A DNA stretch of 64,000 nucleotides from Candidatus Proelusimicrobium volucris. Its GTDB lineage: Bacteria; Elusimicrobiota; Elusimicrobia; Elusimicrobiales; Elusimicrobiaceae. The DNA is taken from positions 310,001-374,000 of the forward strand of contig CALUXD010000001.1 in assembly GCA_944324665.1 (NCBI GenBank). Direction: 5' to 3'. Of the stretch, positions 1 to 7,731 are shown piece by piece. The position numbers and the translations under genes were made by a program. Each line of letters starts with the position of its first letter. Position 1 is the stretch's first letter. The notes under the pieces were generated by a model that worked only from the letters and a program-made list of their open reading frames with translations, was not told the origin of the DNA and did no database searches.

Positions 1-297
1 TTCAAATTTGGGCTTGCCGTGCAGCATACGGAACCCTATCGTCATAATAAGTATTCCCCCCGCTATTCTGAATGCGGGTATACTTATACCGAACAAGCTC
101 AAAAACGGCTGCCCTATAAAAAAGAAAAACACGCAGATGATAAATATCGACAAAGCCAAAAGTTTGGCGATATTCTTCTGTACGTCCGTGGAATCTTGGT
201 TTACGTGTTCAAGATATATCGGCACATTGCCGATGGGGTTCAATATGGCCAGCACAGCTATAAAGAAGTTTAATATTAAAGGAAAATCTATTGACAT
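1..297 (-). CDS. MarC family integral membrane protein (partial, C-terminus off the window)
   Basis: The minus strand reads from ATG at 295-297 without a stop to base 1, giving the first 99 residues. They are strongly hydrophobic and start MSIDFPLILNFFIAVLAILN, with NPIGNVPIYLE near residues 20-30, which is the typical opening of the MarC/UPF0056 family of inner-membrane proteins. Three membrane segments are visible (about 5-25, 42-62 and 70-92). The family was once linked to multiple antibiotic resistance, but its real substrate is unknown. An AAGG-like ribosome site lies 9 bases before the ATG. Small plus-strand reading frames over the same bases are shadows. The family call is from recognition; the rest of the gene cannot be seen. 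Confidence 0.85.
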   Translation of the reverse strand, partial: MSIDFPLILNFFIAVLAILNPIGNVPIYLEHVNQDSTDVQKNIAKLLALSIFIICVFFFFIGQPFLSLFGISIPAFRIAGGILIMTIGFRMLHGKPKFE

Positions 298-316
298 TTT
301 TTTGCCTTTTATAATA

Positions 317-388
317 TGGGCAGTACAGGGTTCGAACCTGTGACCTTCCGCGTGTGAGGCGGACGCGCTACCACTGCGCCAACTGCCC
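317..388 (-). tRNA. tRNA-Val (anticodon CAC)
   Basis: The minus strand folds into a full cloverleaf: 7-bp acceptor stem GGGCAGT/ACTGCCC, D arm GGCGCAGTGGTAGCGC, 5-bp anticodon stem TCCGC/GCGGA with loop CTCACAC (anticodon CAC, codon GUG), and T arm ACAGG-TTCGAAC-CCTGT. The discriminator is A. CCA is not encoded, since ATT follows, so CCA must be added by an enzyme, unlike the tRNA-Gly at 16.9 kb. Confidence 0.95.
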
Positions 389-524
389 TTACTTACTTTA
401 AAAGCTGTAAGTTATTAAATATATTTTACCATAAATATAAAGCCCTTTCCATATTCCGCTTTTTGCAAAAAGCCCCTTTTTCCCGCATATTATTATACGC
501 TCGGCGCAGTACTTTTTTTATTTA

Positions 525-530
525 TATAAT
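525..530 (+). promoter_or_regulatory. -10 hexamer of uvrB, leaderless spacing
   Basis: TATAAT ends exactly six bases before the uvrB ATG (537), so transcription would start at or next to the A of the start codon. No Shine-Dalgarno precedes the ATG and no good -35 is visible. This is one of eight such sites in the window. Confidence 0.5.
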
Positions 531-536
531 TATGTT

Positions 537-2555
537 ATGGGTATATTCAAATTAAGTTCGCCATTCCGCCCTTCGGGCGACCAGCCTAAAGCCATAGAGC
601 GGCTTACCGATAATATAAAAAAGGGCGTATCCCGCCAGACTTTGCTCGGCGTTACCGGTTCCGGCAAAACTTTTACCATGGCAAACGTAATCGAGAAAAT
701 GGAAAGGCCGGTATTGATAATGTCGCCCAACAAAGTGCTGGCCGCGCAGCTTTACAGCGAATTTAAACAGTTTTTCCCGGAAAACGCCGTGGAATATTTT
801 ATTTCCTACTACGACTACTATCAGCCCGAAGCTTATATCCCCCAAACCGATCTTTACATAGAAAAGGACGCCGCCATAAACGACCATATAGAAAAATTGC
901 GCCTTAAGGCGACGAATTCCCTCCTAAGCAGAAAAGACACTATCGTAGTAGCTTCGGTATCTTCCATTTATAATATAGGCTCGCCGGAAAGTTTCCAAAA
1001 ACTTAGGATACATCTTAAAATCGGGGAAAATCTTACCAGGACCGATTTCACCAAGCATCTTATCAAGATACAATACGAACGCAACGAAACGGAATTTATA
1101 CAGGGCAAATTCAGAATACGCGGCCCTTTTATAGACGTATTCCCGCCCTATTCGCAAAACGCTTTGCGGGTTAAGATAGAAGGCCCCATAATAAAATCCA
1201 TACAGGAAATACACCCTATTACCGGCGATGCGGTAAACGAAATTGAGGAAGTTTGGCTTTCGCCCGCAAAGCAGTTTGTATCCGAAGACGAAAAAATGGA
1301 AGAAGCCCTTAATTCCATAAGATTGGAATGCGCCGAGCGCGTAAAATTTTTCGAGCACACAAACAAACTTGTGGAAGCTCAGCGCATAAAACAGCGCACC
1401 GCTTACGATTTGGAAATGCTGGCACAGACCGGCTTCTGCCCCGGCATAGAAAACTACTCCCGCCAGCTGGAGCTGCGCGCACCCGGCAGCAGGCCGAACT
1501 GCCTGTTTGACTATTTCAAACGATATGACGATTTTATCGTATTTATAGACGAATCGCATGTGGCCGTCCCGCAAATCCGCGGCATGTACAACGGCGACAG
1601 AGCCAGGAAGCAAATGCTTATAGACTTCGGGTTCCGCCTGCCCAGCGCCTTGGATAACAGGCCGCTGCGCTTTGACGAATTTGAAAGCCTGCTGCCTTCC
1701 ACCGTTTTCGTGTCCGCCACGCCCGGGCCCTATGAGTTAAGCATAAGCGGCAATAATATAGTGGAACAAATAATCCGCCCTACGGGGCTGGTGGATCCGC
1801 CCGTAAAACTTCTGCCCGCGGAAGGACAAATAAACGATTTGCTCTTGCGCATAGAAGACAAAACCCGAAAGAAACAAAGAACGCTTGTTCTTGCGCTAAC
1901 CAAAAAGACGGCGGAGGATCTTTCCGTTTTCCTTTTGGAAAAGGGAGTAAAGGCCCGATACTTGCACAGCGATATAGATTCCTTGGAAAGAATAGAAATT
2001 CTTAAAGATTTTTCGCGCGGAGTTTTTGACGTATTGGTCGGTATAAACCTCTTAAGGGAAGGCATCGACATTCCTCAAGTGGGTTTGGTGGCAATACTTG
2101 AAGCGGATAATGAAGGTTTTTTAAGGAATCAAACGACTTTAATACAAATCGCGGGGCGCGCGGCCAGGAACGTGGAAGGGGAAGTCTTACTGTACGCACA
2201 GAGGAAAACGCCCTCCATCAAATACGCCATGGACGAAATGGACCGCAGGCGCACCTTGCAGCAGGCTTACAACAAAGAGCATAATATCCAGCCTAAAACC
2301 ATACAGAAGGCGGAAGTGGAACTTAAGGAATTTGAACAGGAAAGCCAATCCAGCGCCTTATCTATGATACACACTTTAAGCGAAGTCGCGCCACAGGCAA
2401 AAAATCTGCCCGCTCTTATAAAAGAAACCGAACGGCAAATGCGCGATGCCGCCGACAATTTGAACTTCGAACTGGCCGCGCAGCTGCGCGACAGGCTGTT
2501 CGAACTTAAAGACATGGCGGTAAAAACTCCAAAAAAACCCGCCAAAAAAAAGTAA
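537..2555 (+). CDS. uvrB: Excinuclease ABC subunit B
   Basis: 672 residues, normal for UvrB, the damage-verifying helicase-like subunit of nucleotide excision repair that receives DNA from UvrA and recruits UvrC. Visible are Walker A GVTGSGKT (about 38-45), the tyrosine-rich beta-hairpin YYDYYQPEAYIP (91-102) that inserts between strands, a DESH Walker B near 340, helicase motifs in the C-terminal RecA domain (LREGIDIP and QIAGRAARN), and a C-terminal UVR motif (about 625-660) followed by a lysine-rich tail. The first ATG has no ribosome site and sits six bases after TATAAT, suggesting a leaderless message. birA follows 9 bases downstream. Identification is secure. Confidence 0.98.
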   Translation: MGIFKLSSPFRPSGDQPKAIERLTDNIKKGVSRQTLLGVTGSGKTFTMANVIEKMERPVLIMSPNKVLAAQLYSEFKQFFPENAVEYFISYYDYYQPEAYIPQTDLYIEKDAAINDHIEKLRLKATNSLLSRKDTIVVASVSSIYNIGSPESFQKLRIHLKIGENLTRTDFTKHLIKIQYERNETEFIQGKFRIRGPFIDVFPPYSQNALRVKIEGPIIKSIQEIHPITGDAVNEIEEVWLSPAKQFVSEDEKMEEALNSIRLECAERVKFFEHTNKLVEAQRIKQRTAYDLEMLAQTGFCPGIENYSRQLELRAPGSRPNCLFDYFKRYDDFIVFIDESHVAVPQIRGMYNGDRARKQMLIDFGFRLPSALDNRPLRFDEFESLLPSTVFVSATPGPYELSISGNNIVEQIIRPTGLVDPPVKLLPAEGQINDLLLRIEDKTRKKQRTLVLALTKKTAEDLSVFLLEKGVKARYLHSDIDSLERIEILKDFSRGVFDVLVGINLLREGIDIPQVGLVAILEADNEGFLRNQTTLIQIAGRAARNVEGEVLLYAQRKTPSIKYAMDEMDRRRTLQQAYNKEHNIQPKTIQKAEVELKEFEQESQSSALSMIHTLSEVAPQAKNLPALIKETERQMRDAADNLNFELAAQLRDRLFELKDMAVKTPKKPAKKK

Positions 2556-2558
2556 AAT
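2553..2558 (+). promoter_or_regulatory. -10-like hexamer six bases before birA
   Basis: TAAAAT overlaps the uvrB stop codon and ends six bases before the birA ATG, with no Shine-Dalgarno. It could give birA its own leaderless transcript, or birA may simply be read from uvrB mRNA. Confidence 0.35.
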
Positions 2559-2564
2559 TTATAT

Positions 2565-3128
2565 ATGGATTTTAAATTTACCGTAAACAGAACAATACAG
2601 CTTGAAGAAACTTCTTCCACCCAAGACGTGGCAAAAGAGCTTGCGCCTCTCTGCAAAGAGGACGGCATTTTAATAATCACAAAAAAGCAAACCGCGGGAC
2701 GCGGCCGCTTTGAAAGAGTTTGGGAGTCTAAAGAAGGCGGCTTGTATTTTAGCCTTATACTGCGCCCCAACGCCAAAACCATGCCGCTTGATCTGCTAAG
2801 CATAAAAGCGGGCAGGGCCGTGGCCCAAACGCTTAAAGACCTTTACAATATCAAAAGCAAAATAAAACTGCCCAACGACGTTTTGGCTTTCGACGGGAAG
2901 GAATACAAAAAAATATCCGGCATTTTGATAGAAACTTCCGCCCAGGCCGACGGTGGCCTTGATTGGATAGCACTGGGAATAGGCATCGACACCAACAATA
3001 CCCCGTCAAAGAAACTTAATGCCGCAAGCGTAAAACAACTGACAAAAAAGCAGGCGGACAATCAAGAACTGCTGCAAAAATTTCTGCAGAATTTCGCCAA
3101 AGAATACGTCAGCTGGAATATCGCTTAA
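2565..3128 (+). CDS. birA: Biotin--[acetyl-CoA-carboxylase] ligase, catalytic-domain-only
   Basis: 187 residues. The enzyme makes biotinyl-AMP and transfers biotin to a lysine of carboxylase/decarboxylase carrier proteins. The biotinyl-AMP loop GRGR (residues 45-48, followed by RVW) and the KISGILIET segment are present. The family's usual KWPND motif reads KLPND here (Trp to Leu). There is no N-terminal winged helix, so it is not the DNA-binding biotin-operon repressor. The C-terminal SH3-like domain is also reduced or absent, making it shorter than the usual 240 or so residues. It follows uvrB by 9 bases and ends just before a bidirectional terminator. Confidence 0.88.
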   Translation: MDFKFTVNRTIQLEETSSTQDVAKELAPLCKEDGILIITKKQTAGRGRFERVWESKEGGLYFSLILRPNAKTMPLDLLSIKAGRAVAQTLKDLYNIKSKIKLPNDVLAFDGKEYKKISGILIETSAQADGGLDWIALGIGIDTNNTPSKKLNAASVKQLTKKQADNQELLQKFLQNFAKEYVSWNIA

Positions 3129-3162
3129 TTTCCCGTACGATAATTTAAATGATATGACAAAC

Positions 3163-3189
3163 AAAAAGCCGCCCCTAAGGCGGCTTTTT
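3163..3189. terminator. Bidirectional terminator between birA and the receiver gene
   Basis: An 11-bp perfect stem (AAAAAGCCGCC/GGCGGCTTTTT, 3163-3173 and 3179-3189) with a 5-base loop has a T-run on both strands. It lies between the convergent ends of birA and the response-regulator gene. Confidence 0.9.
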
Positions 3190-3209
3190 ATCATTTAATT
3201 AATAAGAGA

Positions 3210-3587
3210 TTAAGCATCGCCCATAATGCGTTTCACTTTCTCCACGAGAACGCTGGTCCTGAAAGGTTTAAGGCAGAAGTCTTTTACCTGCGGATTGCCT
3301 GTAAACATCTTCTCCGATTCTTCCAACGCGGAAACTATCATTATGGAAGCGCCCTGCAAATCTTCGTCTTTTGACATCGCCGAAGCTATCGCCTTACCGT
3401 CATAGCCGGGCAACATTACATCCAGCAAGACCAAATGCGGCCTTACCTTCCTTATTAAATCAAGGGCGTTGCGGCCATTGTCGCAGAGATAAACTTCATA
3501 TCCGCTGCGGCTTAATATCATATTTAACAATTCAAGGATATCTCTTTCATCTTCGATAATAACTATTCTCTTCTTTAACTGTGTCAT
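3210..3587 (-). CDS. Single-domain response regulator (CheY-like receiver)
   Basis: 125 residues forming one receiver domain with no output domain. The acidic pair E12-D13, the phospho-acceptor D56 in LLDVMLPGYDG, the switch Ser85 (IVSALEE) and K107 in the LKPF motif are all in place, so it should be phosphorylated by a histidine kinase. No kinase or chemotaxis gene is nearby, so the partner is unknown. A good ribosome site (GGGGGA) precedes the ATG, and it ends before the shared terminator at 3163-3189. It could act as a phosphate shuttle or bind a protein target. Confidence 0.9.
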   Translation of the reverse strand: MTQLKKRIVIIEDERDILELLNMILSRSGYEVYLCDNGRNALDLIRKVRPHLVLLDVMLPGYDGKAIASAMSKDEDLQGASIMIVSALEESEKMFTGNPQVKDFCLKPFRTSVLVEKVKRIMGDA

Positions 3588-3653
3588 ATTTCCCCCATGT
3601 TGTTAAATTTATATAATTATTAAATCAATTATACTTTTTTTGGAATAAATTTT

Positions 3654-4397
3654 ATGGATAAAACCAATTTCCAAGCGACAACCTGGCAAACGCTGATTAA
3701 ATTTGAGAAGCAAAACGCTTTCTTTAAACCGAAAATCGGCGTACTCATAGGGCTTTCGGGCGGGGCAGATTCCGTAGCTTTGGCACATTTCGTCAAACAG
3801 CTCGGCTTAAAAAGGCAATTCCCCGTCTATGCCTGCCACGTTCACCACGGCCTTAGAGAAGCGGCCGATAAAGACGCCGCTTTCGCCAAAGATCTGGCTA
3901 AAAAATTAAATATCCCTTTCATTCTAAAAAAAGTAAACGTTAAGGCTTTGGCGAAAAAAGAAAACTTGAGCGTGGAGCACGCCGCCAGGAAAGCCCGCTA
4001 CGAGGCTCTTGTCCAAGCGGCTCAAAAATGCGGATGCAAGCAAATCGCTCTCGCGCATCATCTTGACGACAATGCCGAAACCTTCCTCTTAAATATTCTG
4101 CGCGGCACCAAAGCCAAAGGCCTGCTGGGCATTCCCATAAGAAGGCCGCTAGGCAAGCTGGAAATAGTAAGGCCTTTTTTATGCATTACCCGCGAGGAAG
4201 TAAACTCTTACATAAAAGAGCATAAACTTTCTTTCATTAACGATGAAACCAACTCCGACCAGGCTTATACCCGCAACTGGGTGCGCGGCACGCTGCTGCC
4301 CCTGTTGGAACAGAAACAGCCCCAAATCCGCAAACACATTAACGATATTTCGCAGGATTTATATAAGTATATAAGCCCTAAAACAGCAGATAAATAA
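3654..4397 (+). CDS. tilS: tRNA(Ile)-lysidine synthetase, minimal form
   Basis: 247 residues. TilS uses ATP and lysine to convert C34 of the CAU-anticodon tRNA-Ile to lysidine so that it reads AUA. The PP-loop SGGADS is at 35-40, and the characteristic HHLDDNAET and LLGIP segments follow. The protein stops soon after the TRNWVRGTLLPLL helix, so the substrate-recognition domains of the longer E. coli type (about 430 residues) are missing; short forms are known in other bacteria. A weak GGA precedes the ATG. The 3' end overlaps the convergent membrane-protein gene by 20 bases and no terminator is seen between them. Confidence 0.93.
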   Translation: MDKTNFQATTWQTLIKFEKQNAFFKPKIGVLIGLSGGADSVALAHFVKQLGLKRQFPVYACHVHHGLREAADKDAAFAKDLAKKLNIPFILKKVNVKALAKKENLSVEHAARKARYEALVQAAQKCGCKQIALAHHLDDNAETFLLNILRGTKAKGLLGIPIRRPLGKLEIVRPFLCITREEVNSYIKEHKLSFINDETNSDQAYTRNWVRGTLLPLLEQKQPQIRKHINDISQDLYKYISPKTADK

Positions 4398-4941
4398 TCA
4401 GCGCTAAAGCCGCACCGCCGGCCATAAACATACTTAATACCGCAGGCGCCAGCGAAAGCACAAGCGTAAAAAATGTCCTTACCTTGGAAAGGCCGTAAGC
4501 CTTGTTCATCATATACAAGATAAAACAAAGCTGCAAAACCGCCACTATCACTACAACAAAGCCTTTAAGAGCGGCCAATGCCGGCAAGGCCGCCTGCACT
4601 AAAGCGAAGCTGACCAAAAGCGTCAAAGAAAACTGCGAAAGCCCGATAAGCGTAAACAAACCCGCCGCACTGCCTTTGCCCGTAGAAAGCTCCAACAGCA
4701 AATGCGCGCTTGAAGCTACAAAAAAACCTATACATATATCGGCAAGCAATACCCCGAAAAACGCAAATGTAAAACCGAAATTACTCATTCCGCCCGCGCC
4801 TAAAGCCAGCATTATCATTATGCTTAAAGAGCCAGTAACATACCCCAAAAACGCCATAAACAGCGAGCGCGTTTTTATTATATCGTCAACGGCCTTTGAA
4901 GGCTCCGTAACAAAATCGTAAACCGTATTGATAAAATTCAT
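4378..4941 (-). CDS. Yip1-like multispan membrane protein, function unknown
   Basis: 187 residues. A short cytosolic N-terminus (MNFINTVYDFVTEPSKAV) is followed by five hydrophobic helices, an arrangement like Yip1-domain proteins. I cannot give a substrate or role. A ribosome site AAGGCGG precedes the ATG and the gene lies 9 bases after sppA on the same strand, so the two are probably cotranscribed, which hints at a membrane-proteostasis connection. Its stop lies inside the 3' end of tilS on the opposite strand. Confidence 0.7.
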   Translation of the reverse strand: MNFINTVYDFVTEPSKAVDDIIKTRSLFMAFLGYVTGSLSIMIMLALGAGGMSNFGFTFAFFGVLLADICIGFFVASSAHLLLELSTGKGSAAGLFTLIGLSQFSLTLLVSFALVQAALPALAALKGFVVVIVAVLQLCFILYMMNKAYGLSKVRTFFTLVLSLAPAVLSMFMAGGAALALIIYLLF

Positions 4942-4950
4942 AGAACCGCC

Positions 4951-6021
4951 TTAATACGTCCACAGATACGAAACTTTCGGCGTAGTAAAATCATCTATCT
5001 TGGAAGAAAGCCCCAATTTGTTTTCCATAGACGCGCCGCTCATATAAATCAAATCCATAAAATTATTAGGGCGTCCGGACAATAATTTAATGTCTTTTAT
5101 TCCCGTCAGCTCCGACAACAACGCTTGAGCCGTCTCTTCCCCGCCCAAAGCGTCTATCATACCGATTTCCTTGGCGCGGGCGCCGGTAAAAACACGCCCG
5201 TCGGCGTATATCGGCAGCATTTGGTTGTCTACGTTCGGTCTGCCCTGCTTAACCGCTTGGTAAAATTGCTGATAAGTTTCGTTTATCATTTCCTGCAGGA
5301 GAGCGGCCTCCTCTTCCGTCATCGGGCGGTAGGCTGAGCCTATGTCCTTATGCTTGCCCGATTTGACGGGCGTAACTTTTATGCCCAATTTATCGAATAA
5401 ACCCTCTATATTGTTGGCCTGCATAATGACGCCGATGGAACCCGTCATCGTACCGGGCTGGGCGACTATTTTGTCCGCCGCCATCGCCACGTAGAAGCCG
5501 CCGCTTGCCGCGACGTCCCTAAACAAAGCGACTACGGGTTTATTCTTGGACTTAAAAAATAAAATCGAATTGTAAATATCCTGCACCGCGGCCACCGTTC
5601 CGCCGGGCGAATTTATATCCAGCAAGAGCGCTTTTACTTCCTTTTTATCGGCAAGCTCCCTTATCCTCTTGGATATGGCCGAAGCGCTGTTTTGTTTGGA
5701 GAAAAATCCATTGTCGCCGCCTTCTTGTATAATACCCCTTATTTTTACCACCGCGGCGCCTTCTTCCGCAGAGAGTTTTTTAAACAAAGATTCCCCTTTG
5801 CCTGCAGCCGCCGCGCCTTCCTCTTTGCCGGAATCGGCCAAACGCACCGTTTTTCCCGGCGTAAGCGCCAAGTACAAGCCACTGATCATAGACAAAGTAA
5901 AAACCGCGGTCAAAACGGTCAGCCAAATCTTTATGGCGCGGCCTTCTTTTTTAGTTTTCGTTTCTTTAGGCTGTTCTTCCGCCAGCAAGGCCTGAATTGG
6001 ATTTTCTTTATTTTCTTCCAT
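4951..6021 (-). CDS. sppA: Signal peptide peptidase SppA, 36K type
   Basis: 356 residues from ATG 6021; a TTG one codon upstream is the alternative start. SppA is a membrane-anchored serine protease that degrades signal peptides left in the membrane after secretion. A charged N-terminus is followed by one membrane helix (31-53) and then the S49 protease fold. Catalytic Ser173 lies in VAASGGFYVAMAADKI and the likely general base is Lys220 in KSGKHKDIG, the short single-domain arrangement also found in Bacillus. CGGGAG is the ribosome site. It is first in a two-gene unit with the Yip1-like protein and diverges from dapA. Confidence 0.95.
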   Translation of the reverse strand: MEENKENPIQALLAEEQPKETKTKKEGRAIKIWLTVLTAVFTLSMISGLYLALTPGKTVRLADSGKEEGAAAAGKGESLFKKLSAEEGAAVVKIRGIIQEGGDNGFFSKQNSASAISKRIRELADKKEVKALLLDINSPGGTVAAVQDIYNSILFFKSKNKPVVALFRDVAASGGFYVAMAADKIVAQPGTMTGSIGVIMQANNIEGLFDKLGIKVTPVKSGKHKDIGSAYRPMTEEEAALLQEMINETYQQFYQAVKQGRPNVDNQMLPIYADGRVFTGARAKEIGMIDALGGEETAQALLSELTGIKDIKLLSGRPNNFMDLIYMSGASMENKLGLSSKIDDFTTPKVSYLWTY

Positions 6022-6040
6022 CAAAAATACTCCCGATTAA

Positions 6041-6068
6041 AGGTTAACTGAAATTAAATTGTCGTCAA
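6041..6068 (-). promoter_or_regulatory. Possible promoter for sppA
   Basis: On the minus strand TTGACG (6063-6068) is followed by a 16-base spacer and TAACCT (6041-6046), about 20 bases before the ribosome site of sppA. The -35 is good and the -10 is weak. Confidence 0.4.
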
Positions 6069-6121
6069 CTTTAATTATATCAATAAAATGATACAATTTA
6101 CTTAAGCAAAAGGGAGGGCTT

Positions 6122-7006
6122 ATGTTTGAGGGGATTTATACGGCGCTGATAACGCCTTTTAAAAATTCGAAAATAGATTTTGACGCCCTTGGCGCGATAA
6201 TAGAACGCCAAATCAAAGGCGGGGTAAAAGGCTTCGTGCTTTTGGGCACTACGGCGGAAACACCCGCCTTGTCCTTTGAAGAAAAGAAACAGATTTTGGA
6301 TTTCGCCTGCCCAATAATAGCGGGCCGCGCCAAAGTTATAATAGGTGCGGGTTCCAACAATACGCAGACAACGTTAAAGAACGTCGAACTCGCCTCCGCT
6401 TACAATCCCGACGCGCTTTTAATCGTAACGCCTTATTACAATAAGCCCAACTTAAGCGGAATGATACAACATTTTTCCTTGGCCGCACAGGCGGGCAAGC
6501 CGATAGTTTTATACCATATACCCGGCAGAACGGGGCAGAAATTAAGCCAAGATTTCTTGGGAGCCCTGCTTGAGGCCGTACCGCAGATAAAGGCTATAAA
6601 AGAATCTGACTACGACATAACGCATATCGTAAAAACGGCGGTATCCTTTGCCGCAAAGCGGATAGAATACATCTGCGGCAACGACGACCTTTGGCCCGTA
6701 TTCTTGGGCCTGGGCGCACGCAGTTTGATAACGGCGGCGGGCAACTCGATGGCGCCTGCCATGGTCAAGATTTACGATCTGTTCGAACAAGGCAAAACCA
6801 AGGAGGCTATGGAGGTTTTCAGGGCGGCGTGGCCGATAATAAGCGGCAGTTTCCTCGAGGTTAACCCCACCTGTTCCAAGTATCTGCTTTCCAAACTGGG
6901 GCTTTGCTCGCAAGAGGTGCGCCTGCCCTTGGGGGAACTCTCTCCAAAAACGAAAGACGCGCTGGATTTAATGTTCGAAAATTATCCTAAGGAATTTTTT
7001 ATATGA
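6122..7006 (+). CDS. dapA: 4-hydroxy-tetrahydrodipicolinate synthase
   Basis: 294 residues, standard length. It condenses pyruvate with aspartate semialdehyde, the first committed step to meso-DAP and lysine. The Schiff-base Lys160 (AIKESDYD), Tyr131 (YHIPGRT), Arg136 and the GTTAETP motif with Thr44 are present. A strong ribosome site (GGGAGGG) precedes the ATG and a -10-like TACAAT lies at 6092-6097. It is the first gene of a tight operon dapA-lysC-asd-dapB-mur in which neighbours overlap by 4 bases or abut, so enzymes supplying aspartate semialdehyde are made together with DapA. No lysine riboswitch is evident in the short leader. Confidence 0.97.
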   Translation: MFEGIYTALITPFKNSKIDFDALGAIIERQIKGGVKGFVLLGTTAETPALSFEEKKQILDFACPIIAGRAKVIIGAGSNNTQTTLKNVELASAYNPDALLIVTPYYNKPNLSGMIQHFSLAAQAGKPIVLYHIPGRTGQKLSQDFLGALLEAVPQIKAIKESDYDITHIVKTAVSFAAKRIEYICGNDDLWPVFLGLGARSLITAAGNSMAPAMVKIYDLFEQGKTKEAMEVFRAAWPIISGSFLEVNPTCSKYLLSKLGLCSQEVRLPLGELSPKTKDALDLMFENYPKEFFI

Positions 7007-7731
7007 AAAAGATTTCCATATTGAAGTTCGGCGGGAATACCCTCGCCAACAAAGAAAAAATACTTCTTGCCGTCAATTTGATAAAGCAAAGAGTGGAACA
7101 AGGTATTCTGCCTGTGGTGGTAGCTTCCGCCAACGGCAATATGACCGATATTTTGCTGGATAATGCCTATTCCTTAAGCAAGAACCCCAACAAACGCGAA
7201 CTTGATATGCTGATAACCACGGGCGAAAGGATAAGCGTGGCATTATTATCGATAGCTTTAAACGACATAAATCTGCCGGCGGTGTCTTTGACGGGCTCGC
7301 AAATAGGGCTTACTACTACGCCAGAACACGCGGGTGCGGACATCAAATGCATAACCAGCGACCGCCTGCAAAAGGAGCTCGACAAAGGCCATATCCCGAT
7401 AATAGCGGGGTTTCAGGGCATAGGCGAGAATAAGGAAATCACCACTCTTAAAAGGGGCGGCAGCGACGTCTCGGCGGTATTTATAGCCAGCCAGCTCGGA
7501 GCGGACCACGTTGAAATGATAAAAGACGTAGACGGCGTATATACCAAAGACCCAAACAAAAACAAAGACGCCGAAAAGCTTAACCTTATGGATTTTGACG
7601 TTATGTACAAACTTGCTCTTGAAGGTGCCAATGTTCTGCACCCGGACGCCATCAAACTGGCAAAAGAAAAGAACGTGGAAATCAGGATAATATACTATAA
7701 AACGGGAGAAGTGGGGACGATTATAAGATGA
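7003..7731 (+). CDS. lysC: Aspartate kinase, catalytic domain only (no ACT domains)
   Basis: 242 residues of amino-acid-kinase fold, overlapping dapA by 4 bases (ATGA). The N-terminal KFGGNTLAN loop, TTGERIS, and the GGSDVSAVFIA and KDVDGVYTKDP motifs mark it as an aspartokinase rather than a glutamate or acetylglutamate kinase; its place between dapA and asd agrees. Usual aspartokinases are 400 or more residues and carry two C-terminal ACT domains that bind lysine or threonine. Here the protein ends right after the kinase fold, so lysine feedback through ACT domains seems impossible. No frameshifted ACT remnant follows, because asd starts 4 bases before the stop. Confidence 0.88.
   Translation: MKKISILKFGGNTLANKEKILLAVNLIKQRVEQGILPVVVASANGNMTDILLDNAYSLSKNPNKRELDMLITTGERISVALLSIALNDINLPAVSLTGSQIGLTTTPEHAGADIKCITSDRLQKELDKGHIPIIAGFQGIGENKEITTLKRGGSDVSAVFIASQLGADHVEMIKDVDGVYTKDPNKNKDAEKLNLMDFDVMYKLALEGANVLHPDAIKLAKEKNVEIRIIYYKTGEVGTIIR

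Noticed and set aside
8-343. Plus-strand frames at the left edge
   Set aside because: They overlap the MarC-type gene and tRNA-Val on the minus strand, which are much better supported.
924-1613. Minus-strand frame (229 codons) inside uvrB
   Set aside because: Shadow of uvrB; typical reverse-complement composition.
6045-6121. Lysine riboswitch before dapA
   Set aside because: The space between sppA and dapA is under 100 bases, too short for the roughly 170-base lysine aptamer, and no matching helices are seen.
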